Counted from the stretch's first letter, positions 40,919 to 50,067 are shown. The stretch: DNA of 64,000 nucleotides from Cohnella baijiui (GCF_020731285.1 NZ_JAJFOW010000021.1:43257-107256), one strand, 5' to 3'. Program-made: numbers and translations. The notes: generated by a model not told the origin, from the letters alone.

Positions 40919-41212
40919 GGCGTGCGGAAATTCCGCATAACTCCCACCGGACACGCCGCATTCCAACTGAGTTATCCCGAAATTCCGCACAACTCACACC
41001 CGACGTGCCGCATTCCCACCGAGTTATCCCGAAATTCCGCATAACTCCCGCCGGACACGCCGCATTCCAGCTGAGTTATCCCGAAATTCCGCATAACTCC
41101 CGCCGGACACGCCGATTCCAGCTGAGTTATCCCGAAATTCCGCACAACTCACACCCGACGTGCCGCATTCCCACCGAGTTATCCCGAAATTCCGTATAAC
41201 TCCCGCCGGACG
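40919..41212. repeat. Tandem array of six 51-52-bp repeats
   Basis: GTTATCCCGAAATTCCGCA begins at 40971, 41023, 41075, 41126 and 41178, with a partly diverged first copy at 40919. Each copy contains GAGTTAT and ATAACTC arms around the core, giving a possible hairpin; some copies have CACAACTC or TATAACTC instead. The rest of each unit (CCGCCGGACACGCCGCATTC) is array-specific. The region lies between qoxD and a convergent SDR gene and contains no gene. Confidence 0.95.
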
Positions 41213-41244
41213 CATCGCGCGCCCGCTGCAACCCGTGCCAACCG

Positions 41245-42033
41245 CTAAATCGCCCGTACGGAGCCGCCGTCGACGAGCAGCGCTTGGCCGGTCATGTAGC
41301 TGTTGGCGGGGCTGGCGAGGAAGGCGACCAGCCGGCCGAATTCCTCCGGCGTTCCGTAGCGGCCGGCTGGGATGCCGGTTGCGGCGTCCGCCTGGACTTG
41401 GTCCAGCGGCCGGCCGGCGCTTTGGGCGTTTGCCCGGTCCAGCTCGACGATGCGGTCGGTGGCGAACCGGCCCGGACCGACCGTGTTGATCAGGATGCCT
41501 TCCCTCGCGAGATCGGCGGCGAGCGACTTGGCCAAGCCGACGACGCCGACGCGGAAGGTGGAGGACAGCATGAGGTTGTCGATCGGCTCCTTGATGGAGC
41601 TGGACGTGAAGTTGACGATGCGGCCGAAGCCCTTCGCCCGCATATGGGGCAAGGCCGCCCGGATGGCGCGGATATAGCTGAGCAGCGTCAGCTCGAACGC
41701 CGACTGCCAGTCCGCGTCGGACAGCTGGTGGAACTTGCCCGGACGCGGCCCGCCGGAGTTGTTGATCAGTATGTCGAGTCCGCCGAACCGGTCCACCGTT
41801 TCCCGCACGGCGCGCTCGATGTCGTCGGCGCGGGTGATGTCCGCGACAAGCGCGAGCGGCGGGCGCCCGACGCGAGCCGCGATCTCGTCCGCCGTCCGGC
41901 GGATCGTCGCCTCGTCCCGACCCAGCACGGCGACGTTGGCGTCCTCCAGCGCGAGCGCCAGGGCCGTCGCTTTCCCGAGTCCCTTCGAGGATGCCAGCAC
42001 GAGTGCAGGTTTGTCCTTCAATCCTAAGTCCAT
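41245..42033 (-). CDS. SDR-family oxidoreductase with atypical active site
   Basis: This 262-residue Rossmann protein has FabG-like architecture: VLASSKGLGKATALALALE for cofactor binding, LINNSGGPRPG, and a C-terminal SYMTGQALLVDGG. The start follows AGGAGG. The cofactor motif is ASSKGLG rather than TGxxxGIG. The expected YxxxK is not evident: the segment reads SSSIKEPIDNLMLSSTFRVG, with no Tyr four residues before the basic position. This subgroup of atypical SDRs is widespread in Bacilli, with unclear substrate. Single gene. Confidence 0.85.
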   Translation of the reverse strand: MDLGLKDKPALVLASSKGLGKATALALALEDANVAVLGRDEATIRRTADEIAARVGRPPLALVADITRADDIERAVRETVDRFGGLDILINNSGGPRPGKFHQLSDADWQSAFELTLLSYIRAIRAALPHMRAKGFGRIVNFTSSSIKEPIDNLMLSSTFRVGVVGLAKSLAADLAREGILINTVGPGRFATDRIVELDRANAQSAGRPLDQVQADAATGIPAGRYGTPEEFGRLVAFLASPANSYMTGQALLVDGGSVRAI

Positions 42034-42184
42034 GGCGATGCGCCTCCTAGGAAAACGTAATGGAATGCGACACGCTGCACGAATTCAAGCGTTTCTCCGC
42101 TCAAACGCCTTGCGTTTTTACGAATTCAAGTGTTGCTCCGCTCCCGCTCTCCCTCTGGCAGAGCGAGAACGAAGCCGTGCGGGA

Positions 42185-43087
42185 CTACTCGCCTTCGTTC
42201 CACGGATTGAGGTGCACGAGCACCTCGACGACGTCGGGGTCGCTCTCCATGATGCGGCGCTTGATCTCCCGGCCGATGTCGTGGCCCTGCTGGATCGTGT
42301 AGTGGCTCGGCACTCCCACGCGCACGTCAACGATGATATAGTGGCCGTGCTCGCGCGCACGCACGCGGTCGATCCGCTTGATCTCGTCGAGCGAAGAGAT
42401 CAAGCGCTCGTAGCCGCCAAGCTTCTCGGCCGGGACGTTGCGCTCCATCAGGATGTCGACGGCGTCCGAGCCCATCTCGTACGCGAGCTTGAGGACGAGC
42501 AGCGAAACGACGATACCGGCGACCGGATCGCCGTATCCCGCCCACGGCCAATTCAGCCGATGGCCCACGATGCCGACGCCGATGCCGATCACGGCGGCGA
42601 GGGAGGCGTACACGTCCGCCAAATGGTCGTAGGCGGTCGCGAGCACGCTTTTGCTCTTGGCCGCTCGCCCGACGCGGATCGTGTACATATATAGGGCTTG
42701 CTTCCAGACGAGCGAGATAACCGCCGCGACAAGCGGCAGGTAGCTGTGCTCGCCCTGGGGCGGCTCGGTCAGCGCCAAGATGGACTGATAGCCGATCCAA
42801 AGCGCGGCGGCCGCCAGGATGATGGCGACGAGCGCGGAGGCGACGACCTCCGCTTTGCCGTGTCCGTATGGGTGGTCTTCGTCCGCCGGTTTTTTGGACA
42901 CCATCGAAGAGGTGAGGGCGGCGACCGTCGCGATGATGTCGCCAGCGTTGTGCACGCCGTCCGCGACGAGAACGGGACTGGCGAACAGGAGGCCGACGGC
43001 GATCTTTAAGACCGTTAATACAATGTTGCTGATCAGGCTGATCCAGATGGCCAGCAGGCCGGCGTGTTGCCTCGACGTCACCTTCAT
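42185..43087 (-). CDS. Cation diffusion facilitator (CDF) metal exporter
   Basis: This 300-residue protein has six membrane helices and a C-terminal cytoplasmic dimerisation domain. The start is ATG 43087 after AAAGGAG. Metal-site motifs are VADGVHNAGDI in helix 2, HPYGHGKAE, and a later Asp-containing helix. The C-terminal domain has the HYTIQQGHDIGREIKRRI type helix and VHLNP. Proton-coupled export of Zn, Fe, Mn or Co is the family role. The HxxxD rather than DxxxD arrangement in helix 2 does not settle specificity. It is divergent from ccdC. Confidence 0.92.
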   Translation of the reverse strand: MKVTSRQHAGLLAIWISLISNIVLTVLKIAVGLLFASPVLVADGVHNAGDIIATVAALTSSMVSKKPADEDHPYGHGKAEVVASALVAIILAAAALWIGYQSILALTEPPQGEHSYLPLVAAVISLVWKQALYMYTIRVGRAAKSKSVLATAYDHLADVYASLAAVIGIGVGIVGHRLNWPWAGYGDPVAGIVVSLLVLKLAYEMGSDAVDILMERNVPAEKLGGYERLISSLDEIKRIDRVRAREHGHYIIVDVRVGVPSHYTIQQGHDIGREIKRRIMESDPDVVEVLVHLNPWNEGE

Positions 43088-43169
43088 TGCTCCTTTGTAG
43101 CAATGGCTCCGCAAGCGGTCCTTTTGCGATATTTTACCACAGTCGATTCTCGTTACCTAATCCCGGGCG

Positions 43170-43199
43170 TTGCCCGCATACCCCGAGCGGCGGTACAAT
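43170..43199 (+). promoter_or_regulatory. Probable promoter of the CcdC gene
   Basis: TTGCCC (43170-43175) and TACAAT (43194-43199) are 18 bases apart, 39 bases before the start codon. Confidence 0.5.
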
Positions 43200-43237
43200 A
43201 GAAGCATCAGTCGGCATCGGGAAAGGAAGTTCCGCAC

Positions 43238-43735
43238 ATGAGCCTAACATCGAGCACGACCCAACTTTTTTCGCTGGTCGCTTCGCTCGCGGCCGGGGCG
43301 ACCGTCATCGCGGTCCGCCTCCGCGCGACCAAGAAGCCGGCCACGCTAAGCAAGATCATCGCGCCTCCGCTCGGGATGGCGACCGGCTTTCTCATGTTCG
43401 TCTCGCCGCTCGTTCGGGTCCCTTGGCTATGGGCGCTGGGAGCGTTTCTCGTCGGCGCGCTGTTCTTTTCATATCCGCTCATCCTTACTTCGCGCTTCGA
43501 GGTGGCGAACGGGCACGTTTATCTGAAACGGTCGAAAATGTTCATCGTGATCATCGTCGCGCTGCTCGCCGTGCGCATCCTGCTGCACGACGTCGTGGAG
43601 CGGTATGTCAGCATTCCGCAGACGGCGGGGCTTTTCTTCCTGTTGGCATTCGGCATGCTGCTGCCCTGGCGCCTCGTGATGGTCAAGCGGTTCAAGGCGG
43701 TTGAGCGCCGCTTGCTCGGCTCGCCAACCGCCTAA
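43238..43735 (+). CDS. CcdC family membrane protein
   Basis: This 165-residue protein with four to five helices matches CcdC (DUF1453) of Bacilli: TKKPATLSKIIAPPLGMATG, then LILTSRFEVANGHVYLKRSK and a terminal MLLPWRLVMVKRF. B. subtilis CcdC is encoded beside CcdA but is dispensable for cytochrome c maturation, and its function is uncertain. GGAAAGGAAG precedes the ATG. A short terminator follows. Confidence 0.85.
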   Translation: MSLTSSTTQLFSLVASLAAGATVIAVRLRATKKPATLSKIIAPPLGMATGFLMFVSPLVRVPWLWALGAFLVGALFFSYPLILTSRFEVANGHVYLKRSKMFIVIIVALLAVRILLHDVVERYVSIPQTAGLFFLLAFGMLLPWRLVMVKRFKAVERRLLGSPTA

Positions 43736-43755
43736 TGGGCCTCATGCGGACCCCT

Positions 43756-43781
43756 GGTCCGGCCGACGGCCGGATCTTTTT
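43756..43781 (+). terminator. Terminator after the CcdC gene
   Basis: GGTCCGGC / GCCGGATC followed by TTTTT. Confidence 0.65.
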
Positions 43782-43856
43782 ATGTCATTAATATTACATT
43801 TATAGTTATATCAATGTTATAATACAACTAAATTTCGTTATTTTATGTTATGAATG

Positions 43857-43885
43857 TTGACATAAATCTACGCAGCGCCTAAAAT
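43857..43885 (+). promoter_or_regulatory. Sigma-A promoter of the ATP-grasp operon
   Basis: TTGACA and TAAAAT are separated by 17 bases, about 110 bases before the first start codon. An AT-rich stretch with TATAATAC (43820s) lies upstream. Confidence 0.7.
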
Positions 43886-43996
43886 GACAATCAATACCAT
43901 CCTTGCCGGAACGCACGGCAAGCTGCACGGATACCCACACAAAAGGAGGAAAGGCTTCTCTCCTCCGCGTCCGCCCGAAGGGGAGAGCCGCCCCGC

Positions 43997-45454
43997 ATGG
44001 AACTATGGAACGCCATTGCTTCGTTGACCCCTTCCTCCTCCCGTTATTATGACGAGATGTACGACGGCGCCGCCGTCCGACCGCATTACGAACGGACGCA
44101 GAGTGTCCTGTCCCGCATGAGCTACGAAGAACGCGCCGCCCGGCAGCGCGCGATGAACCGACGTTTGCTGGAGGAGGGCATCACCTTCACGCTGCCGCAG
44201 CCCGATCAGGCGGACGGCCTCGAGCGGACGATCCCGTTCGATCTCGTCCCGCGCATTATCCCGAGCGAAGAGTGGGAAACGATCGAGTCGGGCGTCAGCC
44301 AGCGCGTGCGCGCGCTCAACGCATTTTTGCACGACGTTCATCACGAGCAGCATATTTTCCACGACGGACTCCTTCCTCGTCGCATGATCATGAGCAACCG
44401 CTATTTCCGCACCGAGATGATGGGACTTCGCGTTCCCGGCGGCAGCTATATTACGGCCTCCGGCATCGATCTGATCCGGGACGATAAGGGCGGCTACTTC
44501 GTGTTGGAAGACAATCTCCGAGCGCCGTCCGGCTTCTCCTACCTCTTCAAGAGCCGCTCGATCATGACGCACGATTTTCCCGAGCTGTATTTCTCCCATG
44601 CCGTCCGCGGCGTCGACCGCTCGCTCGACGCTTTCCGCTCGGCGCTGCGGGGGATGGCGCAAACCGACAAGAGCGATCCCGTCCTTGCGCTGCTCACCCC
44701 GGGCAGCTACAACTCCGCCTACTTCGAGCATACGTTCCTCGCGCAGCAGATGGGGCTTGAGCTGGTGGAGGGGCGCGACCTCGTATGCCGCGACCATAAG
44801 ATATATATTCGCGGCTTGAACGGCCTGCGCAAGGTCGACGTCCTGTACCGGCGCATCGACGACGACTTTCTCGATCCGCTGGCCTTCCGGCCGGACTCGA
44901 TGCTCGGCGTGGCGGGGCTCATGAACGCTTACCGGTTCGGCAACGTCGCCATCGCGAACGCGCCGGGGACCGGTGTGGCGGACGACAAGGCGATCTATAC
45001 CTTCGTCCCCGACATGATCCGATATTACCTGAACGAGACGCCGATTCTCCCAAACGTGCCGACCTACCTCATGAGCCGGCCGGAGGAACGCGAATACGTC
45101 CTCGGGCGGCTGGAGGAAATGGTCGTGAAGGAGACGTCGCTCTCCGGCGGCTACGGAATGCTGGTCGGCCCTTCGTCGACCGAACGGGAGCGGGAGCGCT
45201 TCGCGGCCAAAATCCGCGAGAACCCTGACAACTACATTGCCCAGCCGACGATCCGGCTGTCGACGGCGCCGGTCTGCCTGGACGGTCAGTTCGTCTCTCG
45301 GCATATCGACCTGCGGGTGTTCGCCCTGATGAACGGCGGGCAAGTGCATGTGCTGCCGGGCGGACTGACCCGCGTCGCGATGAAGGAAGGCTCGCTCATC
45401 GTCAATTCGTCCCAAGGGGGCGGCTGCAAGGATACATGGGTATTAGCGCGATGA
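43997..45454 (+). CDS. Circularly permuted ATP-grasp protein (COG2308 type)
   Basis: This 485-residue protein is a circularly permuted ATP-grasp ligase. It has the family start (YYDEMYDGAAVRPHYER), the MSYEERAARQRAMNRRL segment, YFVLEDNLRAPSGFSYLF and the C-terminal SRHIDLRVFALMNGGQVHVL then GGLTRVA that supplies ATP-grasp residues. Such enzymes probably form amide or peptide bonds. In many bacteria they are encoded with an alpha-E protein and a transglutaminase-fold peptidase, as here, and have been proposed to make and process short peptides. No product is known. Its stop overlaps nothing but lies 14 bases before the next start. Confidence 0.92.
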   Translation: MELWNAIASLTPSSSRYYDEMYDGAAVRPHYERTQSVLSRMSYEERAARQRAMNRRLLEEGITFTLPQPDQADGLERTIPFDLVPRIIPSEEWETIESGVSQRVRALNAFLHDVHHEQHIFHDGLLPRRMIMSNRYFRTEMMGLRVPGGSYITASGIDLIRDDKGGYFVLEDNLRAPSGFSYLFKSRSIMTHDFPELYFSHAVRGVDRSLDAFRSALRGMAQTDKSDPVLALLTPGSYNSAYFEHTFLAQQMGLELVEGRDLVCRDHKIYIRGLNGLRKVDVLYRRIDDDFLDPLAFRPDSMLGVAGLMNAYRFGNVAIANAPGTGVADDKAIYTFVPDMIRYYLNETPILPNVPTYLMSRPEEREYVLGRLEEMVVKETSLSGGYGMLVGPSSTERERERFAAKIRENPDNYIAQPTIRLSTAPVCLDGQFVSRHIDLRVFALMNGGQVHVLPGGLTRVAMKEGSLIVNSSQGGGCKDTWVLAR

Positions 45455-45468
45455 AGGAGGGGGACGCG

Positions 45469-46419
45469 ATGCTGGATCGCATGGCGGAATCGTTGTTTTG
45501 GTTGGGACGTTACGCGGAAAGGGCGGAGAATCATGCTCGGCTGATCGACGTGTATTATCATCTGCGAGAGGACGCCGACGGCTCCGACGAGGCGGTGTGG
45601 AGGCGCATCGTGGGCGCGATCGGGGATCGGTCCGCCTACGAAGGGAAGTACCAGACATACCGGGAACGGGAGGCGATCCACTTCCTGACGCTGGACGCGA
45701 GCCAGGACAACGCCCTGATCGTTTGCGTGGCGCAGGCGCGCGACAACCTGAAGAAGATCCGGGAACGCCTGCCCTCGGAGCTGTGGAATCTGCTGAACGG
45801 CTTCTATCTCTGGCTGCGTCAATCCGACGCGGACGGGGTGCTTCGGGATCCGCACCGCTTTTTCGAACGGGTCAAGGAAAGTCTTGCCGCCTTTCAGGGA
45901 ATGTCCGTGTCCATCGCGCTGCGGGACGCCTCCTGGCACCTGATGGAGAGCGGCAGGTACCTCGAACGATCGGAGAACATCGTCCGGCTGCTCCAGTCGA
46001 TGCGGCAGACGGCGGCGGAGTCGGGCGGCTCCTCCTACGCCTATCTCATGGCGGTGCTGAAGTCGGTCGGCGGCTACGAAGTCTATCGGCGCCTCGGCGC
46101 CGAAGAGATGAGTCTGGAGGAGGTATCCTCTTTCCTGCTACTGCAAGAGCCTTTTCCGCGATCGGTGCATTATGCGCTGGCGGCGTTCGAACGGGAAGTG
46201 AGGGCGGTCCGGGGCGGCGCGGACAAGACGGGCGCCGGGCTTGAACGCATCATCCGGCTGGCCGGCAAGGCGCGGTCGGAGCTGGATTGGCTGGAGCGTC
46301 AAGATCTCGCGGGCGAGATGCTGGACGGTATACTGCTGCAGCTCTCCGGAACGAACCGGCAGCTCGGCGAGGCGATGGCGAAAACCTTTTTTTCCTCCGG
46401 AAAGGAGGTTATCGCATGA
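45469..46419 (+). CDS. Alpha-E domain protein (COG2307)
   Basis: This 316-residue all-helical alpha-E (DUF403) protein starts MLDRMAESLFWLGRYAERAE, the family hallmark. ATG 45469 is chosen because AAGGAGGGG lies six bases upstream; two earlier in-frame ATGs lack sites. Further motifs are ISLDA-like HFLTLDASQDNAL, SELWNLLNGFYLWL and SMSVSIALRDASWHLMESGR-type helices. Biochemical role unknown; strictly co-occurs with the ATP-grasp partner. Overlaps the next gene by four bases. Confidence 0.92.
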   Translation: MLDRMAESLFWLGRYAERAENHARLIDVYYHLREDADGSDEAVWRRIVGAIGDRSAYEGKYQTYREREAIHFLTLDASQDNALIVCVAQARDNLKKIRERLPSELWNLLNGFYLWLRQSDADGVLRDPHRFFERVKESLAAFQGMSVSIALRDASWHLMESGRYLERSENIVRLLQSMRQTAAESGGSSYAYLMAVLKSVGGYEVYRRLGAEEMSLEEVSSFLLLQEPFPRSVHYALAAFEREVRAVRGGADKTGAGLERIIRLAGKARSELDWLERQDLAGEMLDGILLQLSGTNRQLGEAMAKTFFSSGKEVIA

Positions 46420-47309
46420 AGCTCGAGATCTGTCACGTGACGAAATATCGCTACGGGGCGCCGGTGGCGGACAGTGTCAATGAGCTGCGCCTCGCGCCGC
46501 GCACGGATGAGCGCCAGGCTTGCTACCAGCACGTCCTGACAGTCGAGCCGAACGTGACGATGATGTCTTACGAGGATTACTTCGGCAACCGCGTTCATGC
46601 GTTCACGGCCGGCGAGCCGCATCGCGAGCTCGCGATCGCGTCGCGCTCGACAGTCGTCACTCGTGATTCGGAGATAAAGCGCCAGACAGAGGAGGCGCCG
46701 GCCGCGTCGTGGGCGCGCGTCCGCAGCGACGCGTTCGCGGACAAGTTCGCGGAATACTTGCTGCCGAGCGCGTACGTGACGTTTCAGTCGGCGACGTCGT
46801 CCTACGCCGCTGGCCTCGTCGCCGGCGAAGGGGGCGTCTTCGACTTCGTCAAAGGGGCATCGGCGAGAATATACGGGGACTTCGAGTACAAGCCGCTCTC
46901 CACCGGCGTCCAGACGACGGCGGACGAGCTGATCGGCATCGGCGCGGGCGTGTGCCAGGACTTCGCGCACCTCTTGCTTGCCGTCTGCCGCATTCGCGGC
47001 GTGCCCGCCCGTTACGTCAGCGGCTATCACTTCGTCGGGGATCTGCAAGGGCGCAATGCCGACTTCGAACAGGCTTCCCACGCCTGGGTCGAAGCGTACG
47101 TTCCGGGCGTCGGCTGGCTCGGCTTCGATCCGACGAACAATGGGCTCGCGGACTGGCGATACGTCAAGCTGGCACATGGGCGGGACTATCAGGACATCGT
47201 GCCGGTTAAGGGCGTCTATCGCGGAACGGGCGAGCAGGAGCTGACCGTGAAGGTGGACGTTCAATTGGCGGCGGGGGAAGTCGAAGAGGAGCGCGTTACT
47301 CCGGGCTAA
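46416..47309 (+). CDS. Transglutaminase-fold protease/amidase (COG1305)
   Basis: This 297-residue protein has the bacterial transglutaminase-like N-terminal beta domain (ICHVTKYRYGAPVADSVNEL then RLAPR) and a C-terminal papain-like core. The catalytic triad is visible: Cys in GAGVCQDFAH, His in ASHAWVEAYVPG and Asp in GFDPTNN. The ATG at 46416 overlaps the alpha-E stop and follows AAAGGAGG. In this conserved operon it presumably cleaves or transfers the amide bonds made by the ATP-grasp enzyme. No signal peptide, so it is cytoplasmic. Confidence 0.92.
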   Translation: MKLEICHVTKYRYGAPVADSVNELRLAPRTDERQACYQHVLTVEPNVTMMSYEDYFGNRVHAFTAGEPHRELAIASRSTVVTRDSEIKRQTEEAPAASWARVRSDAFADKFAEYLLPSAYVTFQSATSSYAAGLVAGEGGVFDFVKGASARIYGDFEYKPLSTGVQTTADELIGIGAGVCQDFAHLLLAVCRIRGVPARYVSGYHFVGDLQGRNADFEQASHAWVEAYVPGVGWLGFDPTNNGLADWRYVKLAHGRDYQDIVPVKGVYRGTGEQELTVKVDVQLAAGEVEEERVTPG

Positions 47310-47351
47310 TGGCAAACGGGGCAGACATTATGGGGCTGATGAATCGCATGC

Positions 47352-47408
47352 AAAAGGGCCGCTCCGCGTCCCCGGTCGTTAGTGACCGGGAGCGGGAACG
47401 GCCCTTTT
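47352..47408. terminator. Bidirectional terminator
   Basis: AAAAGGGCCG and CGGCCCTTTT close a long imperfect stem that includes GCTCCGC/GAGCGG and CCCGGTC/GACCGGG. It serves the transglutaminase and the convergent Rieske gene. Confidence 0.88.
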
Positions 47409-47430
47409 CGTCAGACACGCGATTCGGGCG

Positions 47431-48408
47431 TCAAGCCGTGCCCAAGGTCACGCCCATCTTGCGAAGGTATTGCCGGTAAGCGATGCTGACGCGGTCGCAA
47501 CGAAGCGACAGTTCGGCTTGCAGATCGAGCGGCAGATTCTCGGGCTTTTGGTTCTCGACGATCGGCTTGTCCTGGGCAAAGATCATGTCCTGAAACGCGA
47601 CGATCTCCTCGTCGGTCGTTCCCGTGTCGTAGTTGAACGAGAGGATGCCGTAGGCGACGGACTTGCCCTCGGAGACGGGGCGGATCGTGAGCAGGATGGT
47701 CATCAGGTTGCCCGTCTCGCGGTCGCGCTTGGTGAAGCGGACGGTGAGAGGACGCACGATCGCATACGTGTAGTAGACGTACTTGGCCTGACCGGAGCCG
47801 TCCGGGTCCGGCTGGAAGACGGCGATCTCCTCCGAACGGATGCCGTCCTCGTCCTCGATCATCCGGTAGTCACCGACGACCGCATGCTCCGGGACGCCGA
47901 GGTAGCCCTGGTGGATGAAGGCCAGATGGCCGACGTCGAGGAAGTTCTCCGCGATCCGCGGAGGATTCGCCAGCACCTCTTGCGGTCCCCAGATGACGCT
48001 GCGATAGGAGGCATCCTCGTATTCGGGATAGAGAAGGAGAGGAGCGTCGCTGCCGCCGAGGTTCACCCAGACGAGCCCGTACCGCTCCTGGCAGGCATAG
48101 GTGCTCGCCTTGGCCTTGAGCGGAATGGCCTGCCCTTCGGAGAGTTGCGGGATTTTGGCGCAGGCGCCGTCCGTCTCGTACTCCCACTCGTGGTACGGGC
48201 AGACGAGGCGGCCTTCGCGGACGCAGCCGAGCGAGAGGGCGGCGCCGCGGTGGACGCACAGATCGGCGAAGCAGTGGATGCCGCTCTCCGCGCGAAACAG
48301 CACCAACCGTTGGCCCAGCATCGTGACCGGCACGGGGCGGTCTTGGACGTCCGAAGCGCGGCAGGCGACGATCCAATCGGCAGCCAGGACGGGGTCGAGC
48401 GTGTTCAT
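47431..48408 (-). CDS. Rieske non-heme iron oxygenase, large-subunit type
   Basis: This 325-residue protein starts at ATG 48408 (GAGGA seven bases upstream). It has a Rieske [2Fe-2S] site (CVHRGAALSLGC then CPYHEWEY: CxH and CxxH) and a mononuclear iron site (ENFLDVGHLAFIH: Asp/His/His pattern). It resembles VanA-type demethylases and pheophorbide-like oxygenases that hydroxylate or O-demethylate aromatic or steroid substrates using electrons from a separate reductase. No reductase or transporter is adjacent. It is divergent from the NCS2 permease, but a functional link to purines is speculative. Confidence 0.9.
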   Translation of the reverse strand: MNTLDPVLAADWIVACRASDVQDRPVPVTMLGQRLVLFRAESGIHCFADLCVHRGAALSLGCVREGRLVCPYHEWEYETDGACAKIPQLSEGQAIPLKAKASTYACQERYGLVWVNLGGSDAPLLLYPEYEDASYRSVIWGPQEVLANPPRIAENFLDVGHLAFIHQGYLGVPEHAVVGDYRMIEDEDGIRSEEIAVFQPDPDGSGQAKYVYYTYAIVRPLTVRFTKRDRETGNLMTILLTIRPVSEGKSVAYGILSFNYDTGTTDEEIVAFQDMIFAQDKPIVENQKPENLPLDLQAELSLRCDRVSIAYRQYLRKMGVTLGTA

Positions 48409-48527
48409 GAAAGGGTCCTCTTTTCCTGATTCGAATGAGTATGCCTCAATTTTAGGACAAGGTGACGATGAGGTCAACAAATACGAACAATTATTTCTAT
48501 AGTTGTAACAAACGTACGTAAATTCTC

Positions 48528-48556
48528 TATACAGCTTGTCGAAATTCGTCTATAAT
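48528..48556 (+). promoter_or_regulatory. Promoter of the NCS2 permease transcript
   Basis: TATACA (48528-48533) and a perfect TATAAT (48551-48556) are 17 bases apart. The -10 sits inside CGTCTATAATCAGACG, a short inverted repeat. The leader that follows is about 165 nt and contains hairpin element A. Confidence 0.55.
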
Positions 48557-48565
48557 CAGACGAGT

Positions 48566-48662
48566 CAAGTAAAAACGGCTTTGTCGTCTTCCTGGACGGC
48601 GACATGTTTTTATCGGAGGTCACAGAAATGGATAGGGTAAAACTTATACATTCTGTATGACC
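48566..48662 (+). repeat. Hairpin element A in the leader of the NCS2 permease gene
   Basis: About 97 bp from CAAGTAAAAACGGCTTTG to TTCTGTATGACC. It contains two hairpins: AAAAACG..GTCGTC / GACGGC..TGTTTTT, and GGTCA-CAGAA / TTCTG-TATGACC. An almost identical copy lies in inverted orientation at 50386-50486. Differences preserve pairing, often as G-U. It is not a purine riboswitch and I do not recognise the motif. Confidence 0.8.
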
Positions 48663-48726
48663 AAGGAAAAACGGTTCCGTGGTTCCAAACATTCCGTTCC
48701 CCATCCAAGGAGGTAACCCCCGCGCC

Positions 48727-50067
48727 ATGCAAGGTGAATCGGTAAGCCAAGCGCCCGGCACCAATCTGATCGTCGGCGTCGACGACAAAATCAGCTACCC
48801 CAAAGCGTTTCTTCTAGGACTGCAGCATGTCCTGGCGATGGACCTGTACATCGCCCCCATCATCATCGCCGGTTTGCTGTCGCTCAGTACCGGAGACACC
48901 TCGTTCTTCATCCAGATGTGCTTCTTGGCCACCGGTATCGGCACGCTGATCCAGACCGGATTCGGCCTGCGGCTGCCCGTCGTCCAAGGCCCCTCCTATA
49001 TCCCGATCGGCGCGATGTCGGCCATCGGCGGCAAGCTCGGGCTTGCGGCGATGACAGGCAGTCTCCTTCCCGGCGCGCTCCTTATCGCCATCCTCGGCGT
49101 GCCGCTGAAAATCTTCGCCAAAGCGGTGCGCAAAATCGTTCCGCCGATCGTCGGCGGCACCGTCATCATGGTCGTCGGCGTCACCTTGATCCCTTCCGCC
49201 ATGAACTCCATCTTCACCTATTCGGGCAACATGGGGCACAACGTCATCGTCGCGGCTGCATCCGCCGCCGTTCTCGTCACCTGCATCCTGCTCGGCGGCA
49301 AGATGAAGGGCTACGGCACGTTTTTCCGCCTGATGGGCGTCATTATCGCGATCGTGGTCGGCACCGTCGTCGCTTCGTCCTTCGGCACGGTCGACTTTTC
49401 GCCGGTCCGCGAAGCCGCTTGGTTCTCGCTGCCGAAGTTCTTCCCGTTCGGCACGCCGACGTTCGACTGGAGCGCGGTGCTCACGATGGCGTTCGTCTAT
49501 CTGATCGTCCTGCTCGAAACGACCGGCACATGGTTCGTCGTTTCGTCGGTTACCGGCAGCGAGTTGAGCGAAAAACGGCTGAACCGCGGCGCTTTCGGCG
49601 AAGGCCTCGGCTGCTTCGTCGGCACCCTGTTCGGCGGTTCGCCGATGACGGGCTACTCGTCCAACGCGGGTCTGATCGCCATTACCGGCGTGGCAAGCCG
49701 CATGGCGATCATGGCGGCAGGCGTCATCCTGCTCGCACTCGGTCTTATTCCGAAACTGTCCGTTCTTATCACCTGCATCCCGGATACGGTCATCAACGGC
49801 ATTTTCGCCATCGTGTGCGTCGCCATCTTCATGAACGGCCTCAAGGTTGTCCAGCCTCTCAAGATCAACGACCGCAATATGATGATCATCGGCATCCCGA
49901 TCGCCCTGACGCTAGGCTGTACGGTGTTCCCGAAGGACGTGCTGTACACGCTGCCCGACTTCGCGAATTACATCCTGTCATCCGGAACGGCTGTAGGCGC
50001 GATTGCGGCGCTTGTCCTTAATCTCGTCATCCCGAAGGGCAAGGAGCAGGAAGGCGAAGCGGCCTGA
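48727..50067 (+). CDS. NCS2-family nucleobase (xanthine/uric acid-type) permease
   Basis: This 446-residue polytopic membrane transporter belongs to the nucleobase:cation symporter-2 family. The start is ATG 48727, with AAGGAGGT upstream at slightly long spacing. Family motifs are LLGLQHVLAMDLYIAPIIIA, GFGLRLPVVQGPSYIPIGAM and GCFVGTLFGGSPMTGYSSNA (the substrate-site segment of the xanthine/uracil group). The proton-coupled import substrate is probably xanthine, guanine or urate; uracil is less likely. No guanine riboswitch precedes it, but one lies just downstream, and paired hairpin elements flank the gene. Confidence 0.88.
   Translation: MQGESVSQAPGTNLIVGVDDKISYPKAFLLGLQHVLAMDLYIAPIIIAGLLSLSTGDTSFFIQMCFLATGIGTLIQTGFGLRLPVVQGPSYIPIGAMSAIGGKLGLAAMTGSLLPGALLIAILGVPLKIFAKAVRKIVPPIVGGTVIMVVGVTLIPSAMNSIFTYSGNMGHNVIVAAASAAVLVTCILLGGKMKGYGTFFRLMGVIIAIVVGTVVASSFGTVDFSPVREAAWFSLPKFFPFGTPTFDWSAVLTMAFVYLIVLLETTGTWFVVSSVTGSELSEKRLNRGAFGEGLGCFVGTLFGGSPMTGYSSNAGLIAITGVASRMAIMAAGVILLALGLIPKLSVLITCIPDTVINGIFAIVCVAIFMNGLKVVQPLKINDRNMMIIGIPIALTLGCTVFPKDVLYTLPDFANYILSSGTAVGAIAALVLNLVIPKGKEQEGEAA

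Noticed and set aside
48480..48726. Purine riboswitch in front of the NCS2 permease
   Set aside because: No TCTCTACC or GACTACG core in this leader; only hairpin element A is present.
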